From Parapristionchus giblindavisi (Eukaryota; Nematoda; Chromadorea; Rhabditida; Diplogasteridae): a DNA stretch of 64,000 nt. This document shows, piece after piece, positions 48,701 to 57,744 of this stretch. The stretch covers positions 48,586-112,585 of the forward strand of contig CALSFV010000469.1 of the NCBI GenBank assembly GCA_943737045.1, read 5' to 3'. How positions within the stretch are numbered: position 1 is the first letter of the stretch; every line of letters starts with the position of its first letter. The notes beneath the pieces were generated by a model, which had not been told where the DNA came from, ran no database searches, and was given only the letters and a program-made list of their open reading frames with translations. The translations under genes and the position numbers were made by a program.

Positions 48701-49617
48701 TGGCGACAAGAAGAATCCTCTTCGGAAGGCTGCTGAGACTGCACTTGGACGATACCTTGGACAGTCAAAGTCTAATGGTGGAGGGGCAGTGAGTCATTGT
48801 CCATTTGATAGTTTCTTTGGATGTATGCTTTATACATCCTTCCATCTGCCTCACGCACATTACGCTAAGTATGGATCTGCGTTAAATTTGGAGTGTTTTG
48901 CCTCCCAATATGTAGCCAACCGTCGATAAACAACGGATGGCTATCGTTGCCTTTCGCAGTAATTTTGTGGCCCATCAGATTGTTATATTTTGGATTCAAA
49001 ACACTCCAAAATGCTTATGCACCGAAAAAAAAACATAATAAAGCTTTGTTTATTATCTTTTTCTCCAGAGACCTCTTCGTGGTGCCATTCCTCAAGCTAA
49101 ACTCCATGCGTGGCAAGCCCACAAGGAATACGTCGTTCACCTCCACGGTCATGACAGCGTGTTGTGGTTAGTGAAATTTTGCGACCTTTATTAAACATGC
49201 CAATTCAGGCCCAATGCAGAAATAGGAGGTAGAAGGCTTCGATCATATCTAATTGATGAATACCGAAAGTCATCCAATTCAATAATTTCCTTCGACTCTG
49301 GAGGAAAAATATTGTATGCAAGAGTAGTTTGTACTGTTGTAACCAACTCCCGCTGTTTTGTGCTAGGGCAACTCTTGCGTGTCGGTAAAGTCATATCGGT
49401 ATTGGCAAATGCCATCGCGAAAGATCCTAAATACTCCCATGTTGCTAGTGTATTAAGAGAGAGCGAGGAAGTAAATCTTCTGAGAAGATTGGTCCCTAAT
49501 CAGTCTTATGACTACGTAGAAATAAACCCTCAATCAGTTCTTAGCCATTGTGTTCTCGTGAGATTAGATATCAGAATGTACATTGTTACCGCTCCCTTCA
49601 TCTTTACTAGAACGTAA
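42401..49617 (+). CDS. EnSpm/Tnp2-like DDE transposase (5' end unresolved)
   Basis: At least 16 exons join in consistent phase. In order: FTRRPIQAFE (42401-42458), CKCGDSFLHAIDCD (43819-43878), an acidic Glu run (45438-45545), a Cys-rich part GFEEKHYCAGC, LLCNTDGTHKVGLG|KAVWPVFFSIASLP (46629-46980), RIHVADRVFSFHPV (47064-47230), GSHSCNLC (47281-47407), GYCRDLVHSLLGKK, LPSSSLHRL, IEYLQ|FMLLIAPPVAYSQ, SLNLKCH, and SSSSMFEALNHI. The C-terminal domain ends FIFTRT. The pattern NTDG ... WPVFxSIxxLP ... VADR ... CxxC ... FE matches Tnp2-type transposases. Candidate catalytic residues are Asp (codon 46759-46761), Asp (47177-47179) and Glu (48545-48547). Acceptors are well-formed TTTCAG/TTGCAG and codon use is richer in CG than in the flanking genes. 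No frameshift was found, so it may be active. The true start is not identified. Confidence 0.75.
42590..42750. repeat. (TCC)n-(TTC)n-(TTA)n microsatellite
   Basis: About 40 TTC triplets, bounded by TCC and TTA triplets, in a transposase intron. Poly-Phe, poly-Ser and poly-Lys frames are artefacts of this. Confidence 0.97.
42757..43609. repeat. (ATTC)n tetranucleotide array, about 0.85 kb
   Basis: Imperfect CATT/ATTC repeats with interspersed CAGT, CCATTT and CTTTGATC variants, arranged in recurring higher-order blocks (for example CCATTTCATTCATT). It lies in a transposase intron. Open frames rich in His-Ser-Phe-Ile arise from it. Confidence 0.95.
44937..45193. mobile_element. MITE, TIR TGGGTCGTAACATTTGTG, TSD TTA
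   Basis: Ends TGGGTCGTAACATTTGTG and CACAAATGTAACGTCGCA are inverted with few mismatches, flanked by TTA (44934-44936, 45194-45196). The core GGGTTTTCCACTCGAGACC is shared with 21820-22101. Nested in a transposase intron, so it arrived after the large element or is carried by it. Confidence 0.87.
46033..46567. mobile_element. fold-back element in a transposase intron
   Basis: Outer ends GGGGCATGGCACAATG and its near complement CATGGTGCTATGCCCC are inverted, with inner arms of about 100 bp (46183-46280 and 46420-46520; for example CGATAGAGCATCGAAAGATA). The spacer is about 140 bp. No target duplication identified. It makes this intron about 640 bp long. Confidence 0.8.
48925..49010. mobile_element. 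decayed MITE core (TTA-target family)
   Basis: GGCTATCGTTGCCTTTCGCAGTAATTTTGTGGCCCATCAG resembles the core at 21985-22030. Termini are not recognisable. Lies in a transposase intron. Confidence 0.55.
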
Positions 49618-49696
49618 ATAGCATCTATACATTCGTGTTTTAGTTGTATTTGGTTTAGTTGTAGTTCTTTTGTGTTACTTGTTGAAATTGATTCAA

Positions 49697-49920
49697 CTAT
49701 GTCGGATGAGAACCGACAGAATGATAACCGACAGGATGATAACCGGAAGCTACCTGATGAGAACCCACGTGATGCGAACCGAAATTTTGAATCATTTGTC
49801 ATAAAGCAGGTCTTATACGCTCAGTGTTCATCATGTGGGTTCCCATCCGGTAGCTTCCGGTTATCATTCTGTCGGTTATCATTCTGTCGGTTATCATTCT
49901 GTCGGTTCTCATCCGACAAA
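49697..49920. repeat. hairpin built of 15-bp units GATAACCGACAGAAT
   Basis: Left arm (49697-49775) contains GTCGGATGAGAACCGACAG, then GATAACCGACAGGAT and a GAAGCTACC segment. Right arm (49834-49920) is its complement but holds more unit copies (GTCGGTTATCATTCT three times). The arms can pair over about 75 bases. It begins about 80 bases after the transposase stop codon, near its 3' end. Confidence 0.8.
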
Positions 49921-50089
49921 GTTCCATCTGCAAAGCACTCCATTTTCCTTAGTATTGTGAAAATTTTATGAAGATTAAAGCTTGATTCCAACGTTTGTAT
50001 GCCTATCCGGGCATCCGTCTTATGTCGGCTTCATGTACTTTTAATTATATGAACCATCACTTAAATATTTGTCAGTTCAGTTCTGAGTA

Positions 50090-52811
50090 ATGGCAGGAAG
50101 ATTAGATATCATCCTCAAAGCTGGATTCACATTGGTTTGTTTAATTCGTTTTCCAATTATCAGAACTAATTGAAAATTTATTTTCAGGATGACTGCATAC
50201 TGTGTCTGTCATCGGGAGATAGTGATGAGTTCTATTCGAAGGTGAACTGTTTTTATTGAAAGGCTAATAAATGTAGGCTTTACAGAACTCCCGTCTACAA
50301 CCTGCTCGAATACTCATCTCAGCATTGCTTCGCAATGGCTGCGACGTGGTGAGTGGCATTTATTTTAGCAAAATTAATGGCAAACAGTGATAGGGTACCA
50401 TAACCGTTAACGTGAAGGTGTTAGGTGGTATACGATAATTAATTCTTCTTAGAATTCATTGATTGACGAGGCGATGAACTACAGCACTTTTCAATCAAAG
50501 AAAGATACTCTTCTATCAAAGAAAGATACTCTTCAATCAAAGATAGAGATTGGAGACACTTCACGCATCCCCAATCCGTTTGTATGCACTACAATGTATT
50601 CAACGATACAATAAACAATTTAGACTGACGAGATCATCGATGTGGAGTCGAATCATGTGGGAGATGAGTCAACAATGGAGAGAAGCCGACGGCAGGTGAT
50701 TTTCATTGTTAAATTAAACCATTTTAAATTACATTGCATTTTTATATTTACGATTCAACATTTGAAACAGCAAATAAACAAGTGAATAGGGAATGAGAGG
50801 TGTAAGGGGAGAGAGCGGATTGCAGGTTTTGTTCATATGTAGACTTAATGAAACATGCACTCCCCTCTGTCCCATTGCCCCTCTCATTCCCCATTCGCTT
50901 ATTTAATTTCTGTTTCAAATGTTGTTCGATCCTTGAATGTATGATTAATTTAAATTCAGACAATGGTTGGCTGTCCTCCAACCACTCCAGTACCCAAGGC
51001 AGAGTTGGCTGTAGCACCGAAGAAACAGAAGATTATGAAAAATGAAGTGAGATGCTAAATTTAATTTTTATTTAAACTAATTGATTTCCTGTTAATAAGA
51101 TCGAAAACCGCGTTATGTTGCATAGCAGTCCGTTTCCATTTCGTTTATCCATTTCGGTTCGGATGTCGTACCTGACTGCAACTTTTTCCTTTCCTGTTCC
51201 TTTAACCGAAATTTGAATCATTTCAGTTTGATGATGAAGTGAACACGTGTACTGTAACTATGAAGAAATTGCTGTCATTATCAAGGAAAGGAGAAGCTGT
51301 TGCTGAGGTAATATAAAGTTATGAGAAGATGGTCTGTATAGAAATCCAAATTTGCAGCAATACGGTACTTCATTATCTCGCCCCCCAACTCATGATGCCA
51401 TCAATATGCGCGGTTACAGTACTGGCGAGCAACTAGAAGGAATGCTAACCATGGTGGGTTTATCTTTCTTGTTATATGAAATAGCTATCAAATACCCGAA
51501 AGCCAGAATCGGGAATTTTTAATTTAAGTCTTAGTGGTTTTTTTTTTAAAAATACACTGCGAAATGTGAATTTAAATCTTTCAAATTTAATTCTTTTTTA
51601 ATTCGTTTTATAAAACTTCTTGGGTTATTCCTTTTTTTTGGCAGTGGACGGGCAATGAATTTTTTTCGTTTTAGCAGCGAGTCATGGGAGGGTATTTATC
51701 GACGCTGCGCTCTGATATGTGTGCATCTGCAGCGTCTACTGGCACGACTTCTGATATTTTGGTAAAGAATACATTATCTTTTACAAAAATCTTAATTACT
51801 TGCAGCGACTCTACCGATTCGATCCTGATAGATTGGTCGATTCGACCGGAATACAGAAGAAATATATCGTGAAGATGTTGAATGGTGAAAAGGAGGTTGA
51901 CCTTGGCATTATAGCCGAAAGGGCTATAAAAACTATGATTACCGGTAGTACAGATATAAAGTCTATGTACAGAACCCTTCTGAATTCATTCTTTGATGCT
52001 GTAAGCAAACGAAGATCCATTTTATTTTTTTAAATGTTTTTCCCTTCCAGTTGTTACCTGTGAGCATGCGTCATACTCTATCTCTATCACACGGCAAAGG
52101 GTTAACTCCTTTGAGGAATACCGATGCCTATCTTGCAATATTCGGTTAGTGAAAATTAAAAAGAAATTGTTATATGTGAGCAAGCTCTAAGTCGCCCTTT
52201 TCCTCGGTATTAATTTTTTAAATACATTGTTCCATAGGTCTTTAGAGATTCGCAAAATGCGATCATTTTTTCGCAAAATGCGCTCTTTTTCTGCACAATG
52301 CGTAAATATGTTTTTGCAAAAAAATTGGGTGAGGGTTCATGGTTTGCTACATACTTTTTAAACTATGCTGTGTTCGTTTGACTCATGTAAAATGCAGGGG
52401 AAACACTTGATGCCTTAACGAATTTTTTTGTACGTTACATGTTCCAAACGGCGATACTTTTTCAGAAGTCATTCAACGTGTAGCTGGTGTTAACCGGGAT
52501 CCTGCTTTCAATAAGCAATTGGAAGAAGAAATAAAGAGGGCAGCGTGAGTTTATTTTGAAATTATTTTATAACCACGGAGAAAATGAAAGTTGGTTTTTT
52601 TTTTCTCGGAATTTTTGTCGGTTTCGACTATAATTTTTATTATTACAAAAATCTGTGAAATTGATGAGCCGATCTAGCTTGACTTATACTTTCTTTAATA
52701 TGCGAATAGTCAATCGAATAACGCATCAATCTTTCCAGAAGGAGATATCGAGACAACCACTCATCAAAGATCAAGCAGATAGGAGAGAAGCAAGTCGAGG
52801 CAAAAGATTGA
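50090..52811 (+). CDS. second transposon gene, function unknown
   Basis: Eleven or more exons, nearly all in phase 0, join from MAGRLDIILKAGFTL through DDCILCLSSGDSDEFYSK, LQPARILISALLRNGCDV, QYGTSLSRPPTHDAINMRGY, RLYRFDPDRLVDSTGIQKKY and LLPVSMRHTLSLSHGKGL to a basic end IKQIGEKQVEAKD, about 400 residues. I do not recognise a family. Visible traits are a short 7-residue duplication (SKKDTLL SKKDTLQ), a basic patch APKKQKIMKN that could be a nuclear signal, and a helical, charged C-terminus. It lies 470 bases after the transposase in the same orientation and has the same splice-site style and codon use. By analogy with two-gene En/Spm elements it may be an accessory DNA-binding protein (TNPA-like role); that is inference from position only. 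Confidence 0.68.
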
Positions 52812-53860
52812 GGTAAACATCATACTATATATGCCATCAAACCATCAAACACCATGGAATAAACACCTCCAAAAAAGTGGAATTTTTTTACAAAAATTGG
52901 TTGTTTTTTTTAGTTTGGAACCCACTTGAGTAGAACTAAAGTTGAAAAATAAATCGGGAGCTTTGCGTATCACATTTTGTATACTACATACTGTACTGTA
53001 TACTGTAGAATCTTACTATAGATGTGTTTCCATGAGAAATTCCAACCATGCATATTTCTATCATTCATGACTTCTTACAGCCCCGTATGCCTGATTTCGT
53101 TGAAGGCTTAGCTTCGTTCTCACGTCTTGTGATCAGCCATCTATATTTATTGTTCAAATGGTCCTCCCATTCCTCGTCCACCTATAAGTTGTGCTCTTTC
53201 CGTATTTGTTTTCCATTTCTTTTCCTTTTCCGTTTTCCATTTCCATATTTGTTTTGTTTTCTGTTTCCATTCTTCTTTCTTTCTTTACTTAATTTATCGA
53301 TTGTAATTGAGCTAATGTGAGTTACGGATTAATTATAGGTTGTACGTTATTTCACGTTTAATCATTACTATAATACGTGTACTAGTTCGATTTTAGTGTT
53401 TAGGTTGTGATTCAATAATTACGATCCGTATTCCTTATTAAAATTAATATTACAAAATGATAATAAATTTGTTTTCACTTTCCCATCTTTCATGTCTATG
53501 AGTATTGATCAATGGTTGTAAACCAGCACTATATCTTTTTTTTTATATTTTCAGCCCTATCATGGCAATTGATTAGCGAGAACGAGAATTGCATAATAAA
53601 GATCAAAGATCAATCTGCTAATCCATAATTTAAATTATAGAATATTCTAAATGAATTGATCAAGAAAAGATTATCATTCTATTATTATAATTCATAATTT
53701 CATTTTAGGTATGTTACTTATCGATAATTATTTTTACTAAATATATAAATCAATACCTATAATAATACCACCTATAACACCTTTTATTTGATATCTTACT
53801 TATCGTTTCAAACATAGGGAGATGCAGTATATCTGTATTGATTGATGTATATTATAGGTA
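52812..53860. other. spacer after the second transposon gene
   Basis: AT-rich, with TTTCC-rich stretches and GATCAAA units near 53600. The 90-codon frame at 53048 has no splice or family support. Confidence 0.45.
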
Positions 53861-53960
53861 CGTTATTGGAGATGATGAAGATCAGAGTATAATATATGAT
53901 GAATGTAGAAGACTTGAATGATATGCACCTAAAGGACATAAATATTCCGAAGGAAAACGG
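53861..53960 (+). pseudogene. RSPRY1-like fragment A (SPRY domain piece)
   Basis: After an acceptor-like TATTATAG the translation YVIGDDEDQSIIYDECRRLE resembles the GIGDDEYSxAYDGCRQLIWY segment of RSPRY1. A TGA then stands where the family has TGG (Trp), and the frame continues YAPKGHKYSEGK. This piece belongs C-terminal to fragment B in the protein, so the order on the DNA is not that of one gene. Confidence 0.65.
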
Positions 53961-54174
53961 AAGGCTGGCATGTACATTATTATATGCTTTATTATCTATA
54001 TCCTTATATCTTTTATTATTATATATCGGTACTTGTCTATCACTTAGCGAACCGAGATCAGATTAGGTTGAAACCGTTACCAATGATTTTTCAGTGCAGA
54101 TTGGTCCAGGATTATGTATCTGGACGTTGAATTATAATGATATTGATAATTATAATGATAGTGTTCATCATCAA

Positions 54175-55135
54175 TAATGGAATTATTAAAGGGAAGAGTA
54201 ACACGCTTTTATTATGTTTTTTTAAGTCTCATCGAACAATTGGATTGCATAGAAATGTTTGTATCGTTCTTGGTTCTTTAGCTGAGAAAATGGCTGGAGC
54301 TAGTTGTAGTTCCATATGTACAACTGTTACTAGACAATATCTTTTTTTTGATAATGTGGTTAGTTCATTCATCATATTATTATATGATTATTGATTGATT
54401 CAGCATTATAATTGTCCTCCAGAAGTCATTCTATTCTCATTGATTGCTCTTGAGAAATTTTCCCAAATATCAGAGAATCGATTAACTATTCTTAGATCAT
54501 TTAATCGTAATGAAGGACAGCTTAATGCTCTTGAGGTACATATTTATAATATATATGCGTTGTAAAGTGCTCATACTCATATGAAAATGATACCATTAAG
54601 TTATTGTAGTAAATTCTACTCTTGATTCAAAAGTCGTCAAACATTATTTTGTATAATAATGTTTTGCTGTTTCAGATTCTCGAAAGATGGTTAGATGGTG
54701 ATAATCGAATGAGAGATCCTATATGTAAACAAGAGAGATCCTATATGTGAGTATATATTGATTGTATTCATTGTATTCATTGATTTTAGTTGTTAATGAC
54801 AATCGAAGATATTCATGTACAGTTAGTTAGTTGAGTTATGGTTGAATTGAATGAATGCAATGCTTAATATCGTTCTGATGTATTTGAATTTCTCAAGATA
54901 GGTCCTTATTTCAATCATTCAATTATGTGTCTTTCAATGATTTATCATTACTTTCAATAATTACTTTCAATCATTGAACTCATATGAATATATTCATATG
55001 AGTATTATGTATTTGAATGGATAGAGGATAGAGGTAACAGATATTGTGCTGAAGCTCTTTGTGATATATCTTCATTTGAATCAGTTCTATGTGCATTTGA
55101 AGTATATATGCATTTGAAGTACCTCAAGATAGGAA
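54175..55135 (+). pseudogene. RSPRY1-like fragment B (N-terminal and central exons, broken)
   Basis: Exon-like pieces read LHRNVCIVLGSLAEKMAGAS, then PPEVILFSLIALEKFSQISE (about 54413-54535), ILERWLDGDNRM (54676 on), and CAEALCDISSFESVLCAFE (about 55033-55100). These match successive parts of RSPRY1 (LHRNxxxVLGCLAEKLAG, FALIALEKFAQTSENK, CDASSFESVRCTF), a RING and SPRY domain protein. The third piece runs into a premature stop and the RING end is absent. A host gene fragment captured by, or lying beside, the transposon. Confidence 0.75.
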
Positions 55136-55427
55136 GGGAGCATGGTGAGATCATTCAATCATAATATTATATATTATTGATAATATTATTAATTTTCAAT
55201 GAGTTCGCATTACGATTTTAGATTCTGACCTTAGTTTTGTGTAATTATTAGAGTTTAGAACGATGTAAAATTTCGGTGTTATTGATAAGTATTGTGATAA
55301 TAGGTATTATGAAGCTACAATACTCACGGCAGGGATTAATAATAATATACTTTATGCAATGGATCAGCAAATTGCATTTAAAATTGCAAATCGACCTATA
55401 ACCATATCCAATGATTTTTCATTTCAG

Positions 55428-55617
55428 ATTGGCCCCGGTTCAACCGAGAGGGACGCAACGAGATGGGGCGGAGGATGGCGGGATACTGTAGAATCAGGGA
55501 CTGAATGAGTTACCGCTGGTACAGTAAGGCAAGCTCATTCGGTCGCGCATTCTACAGTAGACCGATGAAGACGCCTCTGATATGGACCGGAGAATGGAGA
55601 AGGAGAGGCCGAAACAG
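55428..55617 (+). other. exon-like module 1 (with hairpin)
   Basis: Bounded by acceptor TTTCATTTCAG and donor CAG|GTGAGA. The ends share sequence with modules 2-7 (TTGGCCCCGG..CCGAGAGGGAC at the start, GGAGAGGCC at the end). Stop codons occur in the hairpin in the expected frame. Confidence 0.65.
55484..55559 (+). ncRNA. hairpin 1 (miRNA-precursor-like)
   Basis: Arms TACTGTAGAAT and ATTCTACAGTA pair over 11 bp, followed by a small internal loop and GACTGAATGAG pairing with CTCATTCGGTC (one G-U). The terminal loop is TTACCGCTGGTACAGTAAGGCAAG. Total 76 nt. The fold is by eye. Confidence 0.6.
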
Positions 55618-55812
55618 GTGAGAGATAGTCATTTGGTACTTGTCCGATACGTACGTACCGATATCTCAGTGGGTGTATGCGGCGATTATCTATATCCTTA
55701 CTATTATTATATATTATGTTATATCTTTTATTATTATATATCGATAATGGTCTGATATGTAGCAACCGAGATCAGATTGGGTTTCAACCGTAACCAATGA
55801 TTTTCATTGCAG

Positions 55813-55880
55813 AAGCGCCATTTCCCCCGTGTGGGACCCGAGATGGATCGGAGAATGGACAAGGAGAGGCCAGAGATGAG
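55813..55880 (+). other. exon-like module 2 (no hairpin)
   Basis: Acceptor TTTTCATTGCAG and donor GAG|GTGAGA; 68 bases, open in one frame (PRVGPEMDRRMDKERPE). Related to the ends of the hairpin modules with the middle missing. Confidence 0.55.
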
Positions 55881-55967
55881 GTGAGAGATAGTCATTTGGT
55901 ACTTGTGTATCACGTAGTAATCGATGATTCATTGGGTTATAACCGTAACCAATGATTTTTGATTGCA

Positions 55968-56025
55968 GCTTGAACCCGGTTCCACCGAGAGGGACTACAA
56001 ACGGCGCCATAAGTGGCCAGAAGAG
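55968..56025 (+). other. exon-like module 3 (no hairpin)
   Basis: Acceptor TTTTGATTGCAG and donor GAG|GTGAGA; 58 bases, open as LEPGSTERDYKRRHKWPEE. Confidence 0.55.
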
Positions 56026-56284
56026 GTGAGATATAGACGTAGGGAACTACCTGATATGCAGCTACCAATATCTGATTAGGTCTGAACAATACATTTTGTA
56101 GAACTCACATTTTGTGTACGGGTCAGTATATAAATTGGTCGGCTTGCAAATTACGGGTCACTTTACCTCATATTTCGCCAAAAAATACACAAAAATACGA
56201 CGAATGAGCAATAACATAGTTCTTAAATTGTGAGTAGAACAAAAACATATGGTTATAACCGTAACCAATGATTTTTGATTGCAG

Positions 56285-56479
56285 ATTGGCCCCGGTTCCC
56301 CCGAGAGGGACGACACGAGATGGGCGGAGAGTGAGCCCCGGTTACTGTAGAAGAAGTTACTGAATGAGTACCACTAGTACAGTTTGGCAAGCTCATTCAG
56401 TCTCGACTTCTGCAGTTAACCGCGGGTGCAGCCTCTCCCTGGGACGCGGCGGAGAAGACGCCAGGAGAGGCCGAACCAG
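56285..56479 (+). other. exon-like module 4 (with hairpin)
   Basis: Acceptor TTTTGATTGCAG and donor CAG|GTGAGA; 195 bases. The extra 125-130 bases relative to modules 2 and 3 are the hairpin and its flanks. Confidence 0.65.
56341..56420 (+). ncRNA. hairpin 2 (miRNA-precursor-like)
   Basis: GTTA pairs with TAAC, CTGTAGAAG with CTTCTGCAG (one G-U), then a 5x5 internal loop, then ACTGAATGAG with CTCATTCAGT. The loop TACCACTAGTACAGTTTGGCAAG is almost the same as in hairpins 1, 3 and 4. Confidence 0.65.
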
Positions 56480-56735
56480 GTGAGATATAGTACATACATT
56501 TTAGTACCCTCACAGCGTGAGGATTGACCCACTATATAAGGGTAATTTTTATCTGAAACATTGCAATGTAAAATAAAAATAACGATTTTCCACTATATTT
56601 CGATATTCGACCCACTATATAAAACAATCTGGTGAGGGCGCCGAAAATGGGTGATATAGTAATTCGGTATTGGTTCTGATAGGTAGCAACCGAGATCAAT
56701 TGGGTTGGAACCGTAACCAATGATTTTCCATTGCA

Positions 56736-56930
56736 GATGGGACCGGATCCCCGAGAGGAACGACACCGAGATTGGGCGGAGAGGGATCCCCGGTTACTGT
56801 AGAAATTGCGAATGAATGAGTACCACTAGTACAGTACGGCAAGCTCATTCACTAGCAATTTCTGCAGTTAACTGCGGAAGCAGTCCCTCCCCGAGATGGA
56901 TCGGACAATGCCCAAAGATAGGCCAGAACA
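56736..56930 (+). other. exon-like module 5 (with hairpin)
   Basis: Acceptor TTTTCCATTGCAG and donor CAG|GTCAGA; 195 bases, organised like module 4. Confidence 0.65.
56793..56872 (+). ncRNA. hairpin 3 (miRNA-precursor-like)
   Basis: CTGTAGAAATTGC pairs with GCAATTTCTGCAG (13 bp, one G-U), then a small mismatch, then TGAATGAG with CTCATTCA. The middle of the stem differs from hairpin 2 on both arms at once. Confidence 0.68.
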
Positions 56931-57116
56931 GGTCAGAGGTAGTCATTTGGTACTTGTCTATAACTTAGCAACCAGGGCTGTGCAACAAGGCATATTTTCG
57001 GCAATGTTCCCCAAAAACATATTTTGATGATTTTTGATCTTTTGTAGACTTGATTCGAGCAATAAACGTTATTGCACACTTGGGTTGAAACCGTAACCAA
57101 TGATTTTTCATTGCAG

Positions 57117-57307
57117 TTTGGCCCCGGATCCCCCGAGAGGGAAAAGAGATGGGGGAGAGGGATCCCCGGTTACTGTAGAAATTGCGAATGAATGAGTACC
57201 ACTACTACAGTACGGCAAGCTCATTCACTAGCAATTTCTGCAGTCAACCGTGGAAGCAACCTCTCCCTTGGACGCGGCTGAGAAGACGCCATGAGAGGCC
57301 CGAAGAG
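57117..57307 (+). other. exon-like module 6 (with hairpin)
   Basis: Acceptor TTTTCATTGCAG and donor GAG|GTGAGA; 191 bases, closest to module 5. Confidence 0.65.
57169..57248 (+). ncRNA. hairpin 4 (miRNA-precursor-like)
   Basis: Nearly identical to hairpin 3; differences are one in the loop (CTACTACAG) and one near the base of the 3' arm (GTCAAC). The most recent duplicate. Confidence 0.65.
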
Positions 57308-57395
57308 GTGAGATACAGTAGATAAGAATTGGTATAATAGGCAGCAACCGAGATCAGATTGGGTCAGAACCGTAATTCATGATTTTTTATTGCAG

Positions 57396-57460
57396 ATGGG
57401 TCAGTCCCCCCGTGTGGGACCCGAGACGGGGCGGAGAAGGCGTGAGGAAAGGCCAGAAGA
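57396..57460 (+). other. exon-like module 7 (no hairpin)
   Basis: Acceptor TTTTATTGCAG and donor GAG|GTAAGA; 65 bases, open as MGQSPRVGPETGRRRREERP. Followed by a possible last exon from 57510 (SGNHSSVSEKQAASMRRIAI) that runs to a stop near 57580. Confidence 0.55.
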
Positions 57461-57643
57461 GGTAAGAGAATCACTTTCACTATCACAAGCTTTTACATTA
57501 TCATTGCAGTCCGGCAACCACTCCTCCGTTAGTGAGAAGCAAGCCGCGTCGATGAGAAGAATTGCCATTTTATTTGTTTAATTGTTTATTTAATTCGTTT
57601 GTTCATCAGTTTAAACATGTTTTTTGTGTTGATGGCCATTAGA

Positions 57644-57725
57644 GGTTACTGTATGCATTGCGATTGTTGAAGTACCACTTCTACAATATGGCAAGCTTAA
57701 ACAGTCGTAATGCATATGGTGAACC
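57644..57725 (+). ncRNA. hairpin 5 (diverged stem, conserved loop)
   Basis: GGTT pairs with AACC, TATGCATT with AATGCATA, CGA with TCG, TGTT with AACA, plus two G-U pairs. The loop AGTACCACTTCTACAATATGGCAAG keeps the family pattern, while nearly the whole stem differs from hairpins 1-4 on both arms. It lies outside an exon-like module, just before the right GC-rich array. Confidence 0.66.
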
Positions 57726-57744
57726 GAGGGGCACCCATGATCCT

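Noticed and set aside
53861..53960. TGA read as tryptophan (alternative genetic code)
   Set aside because: TGA stands for Trp only in the RSPRY1-like fragment, which is broken in other ways too; intact genes here use TGA as stop (TMEM234, second transposon gene).
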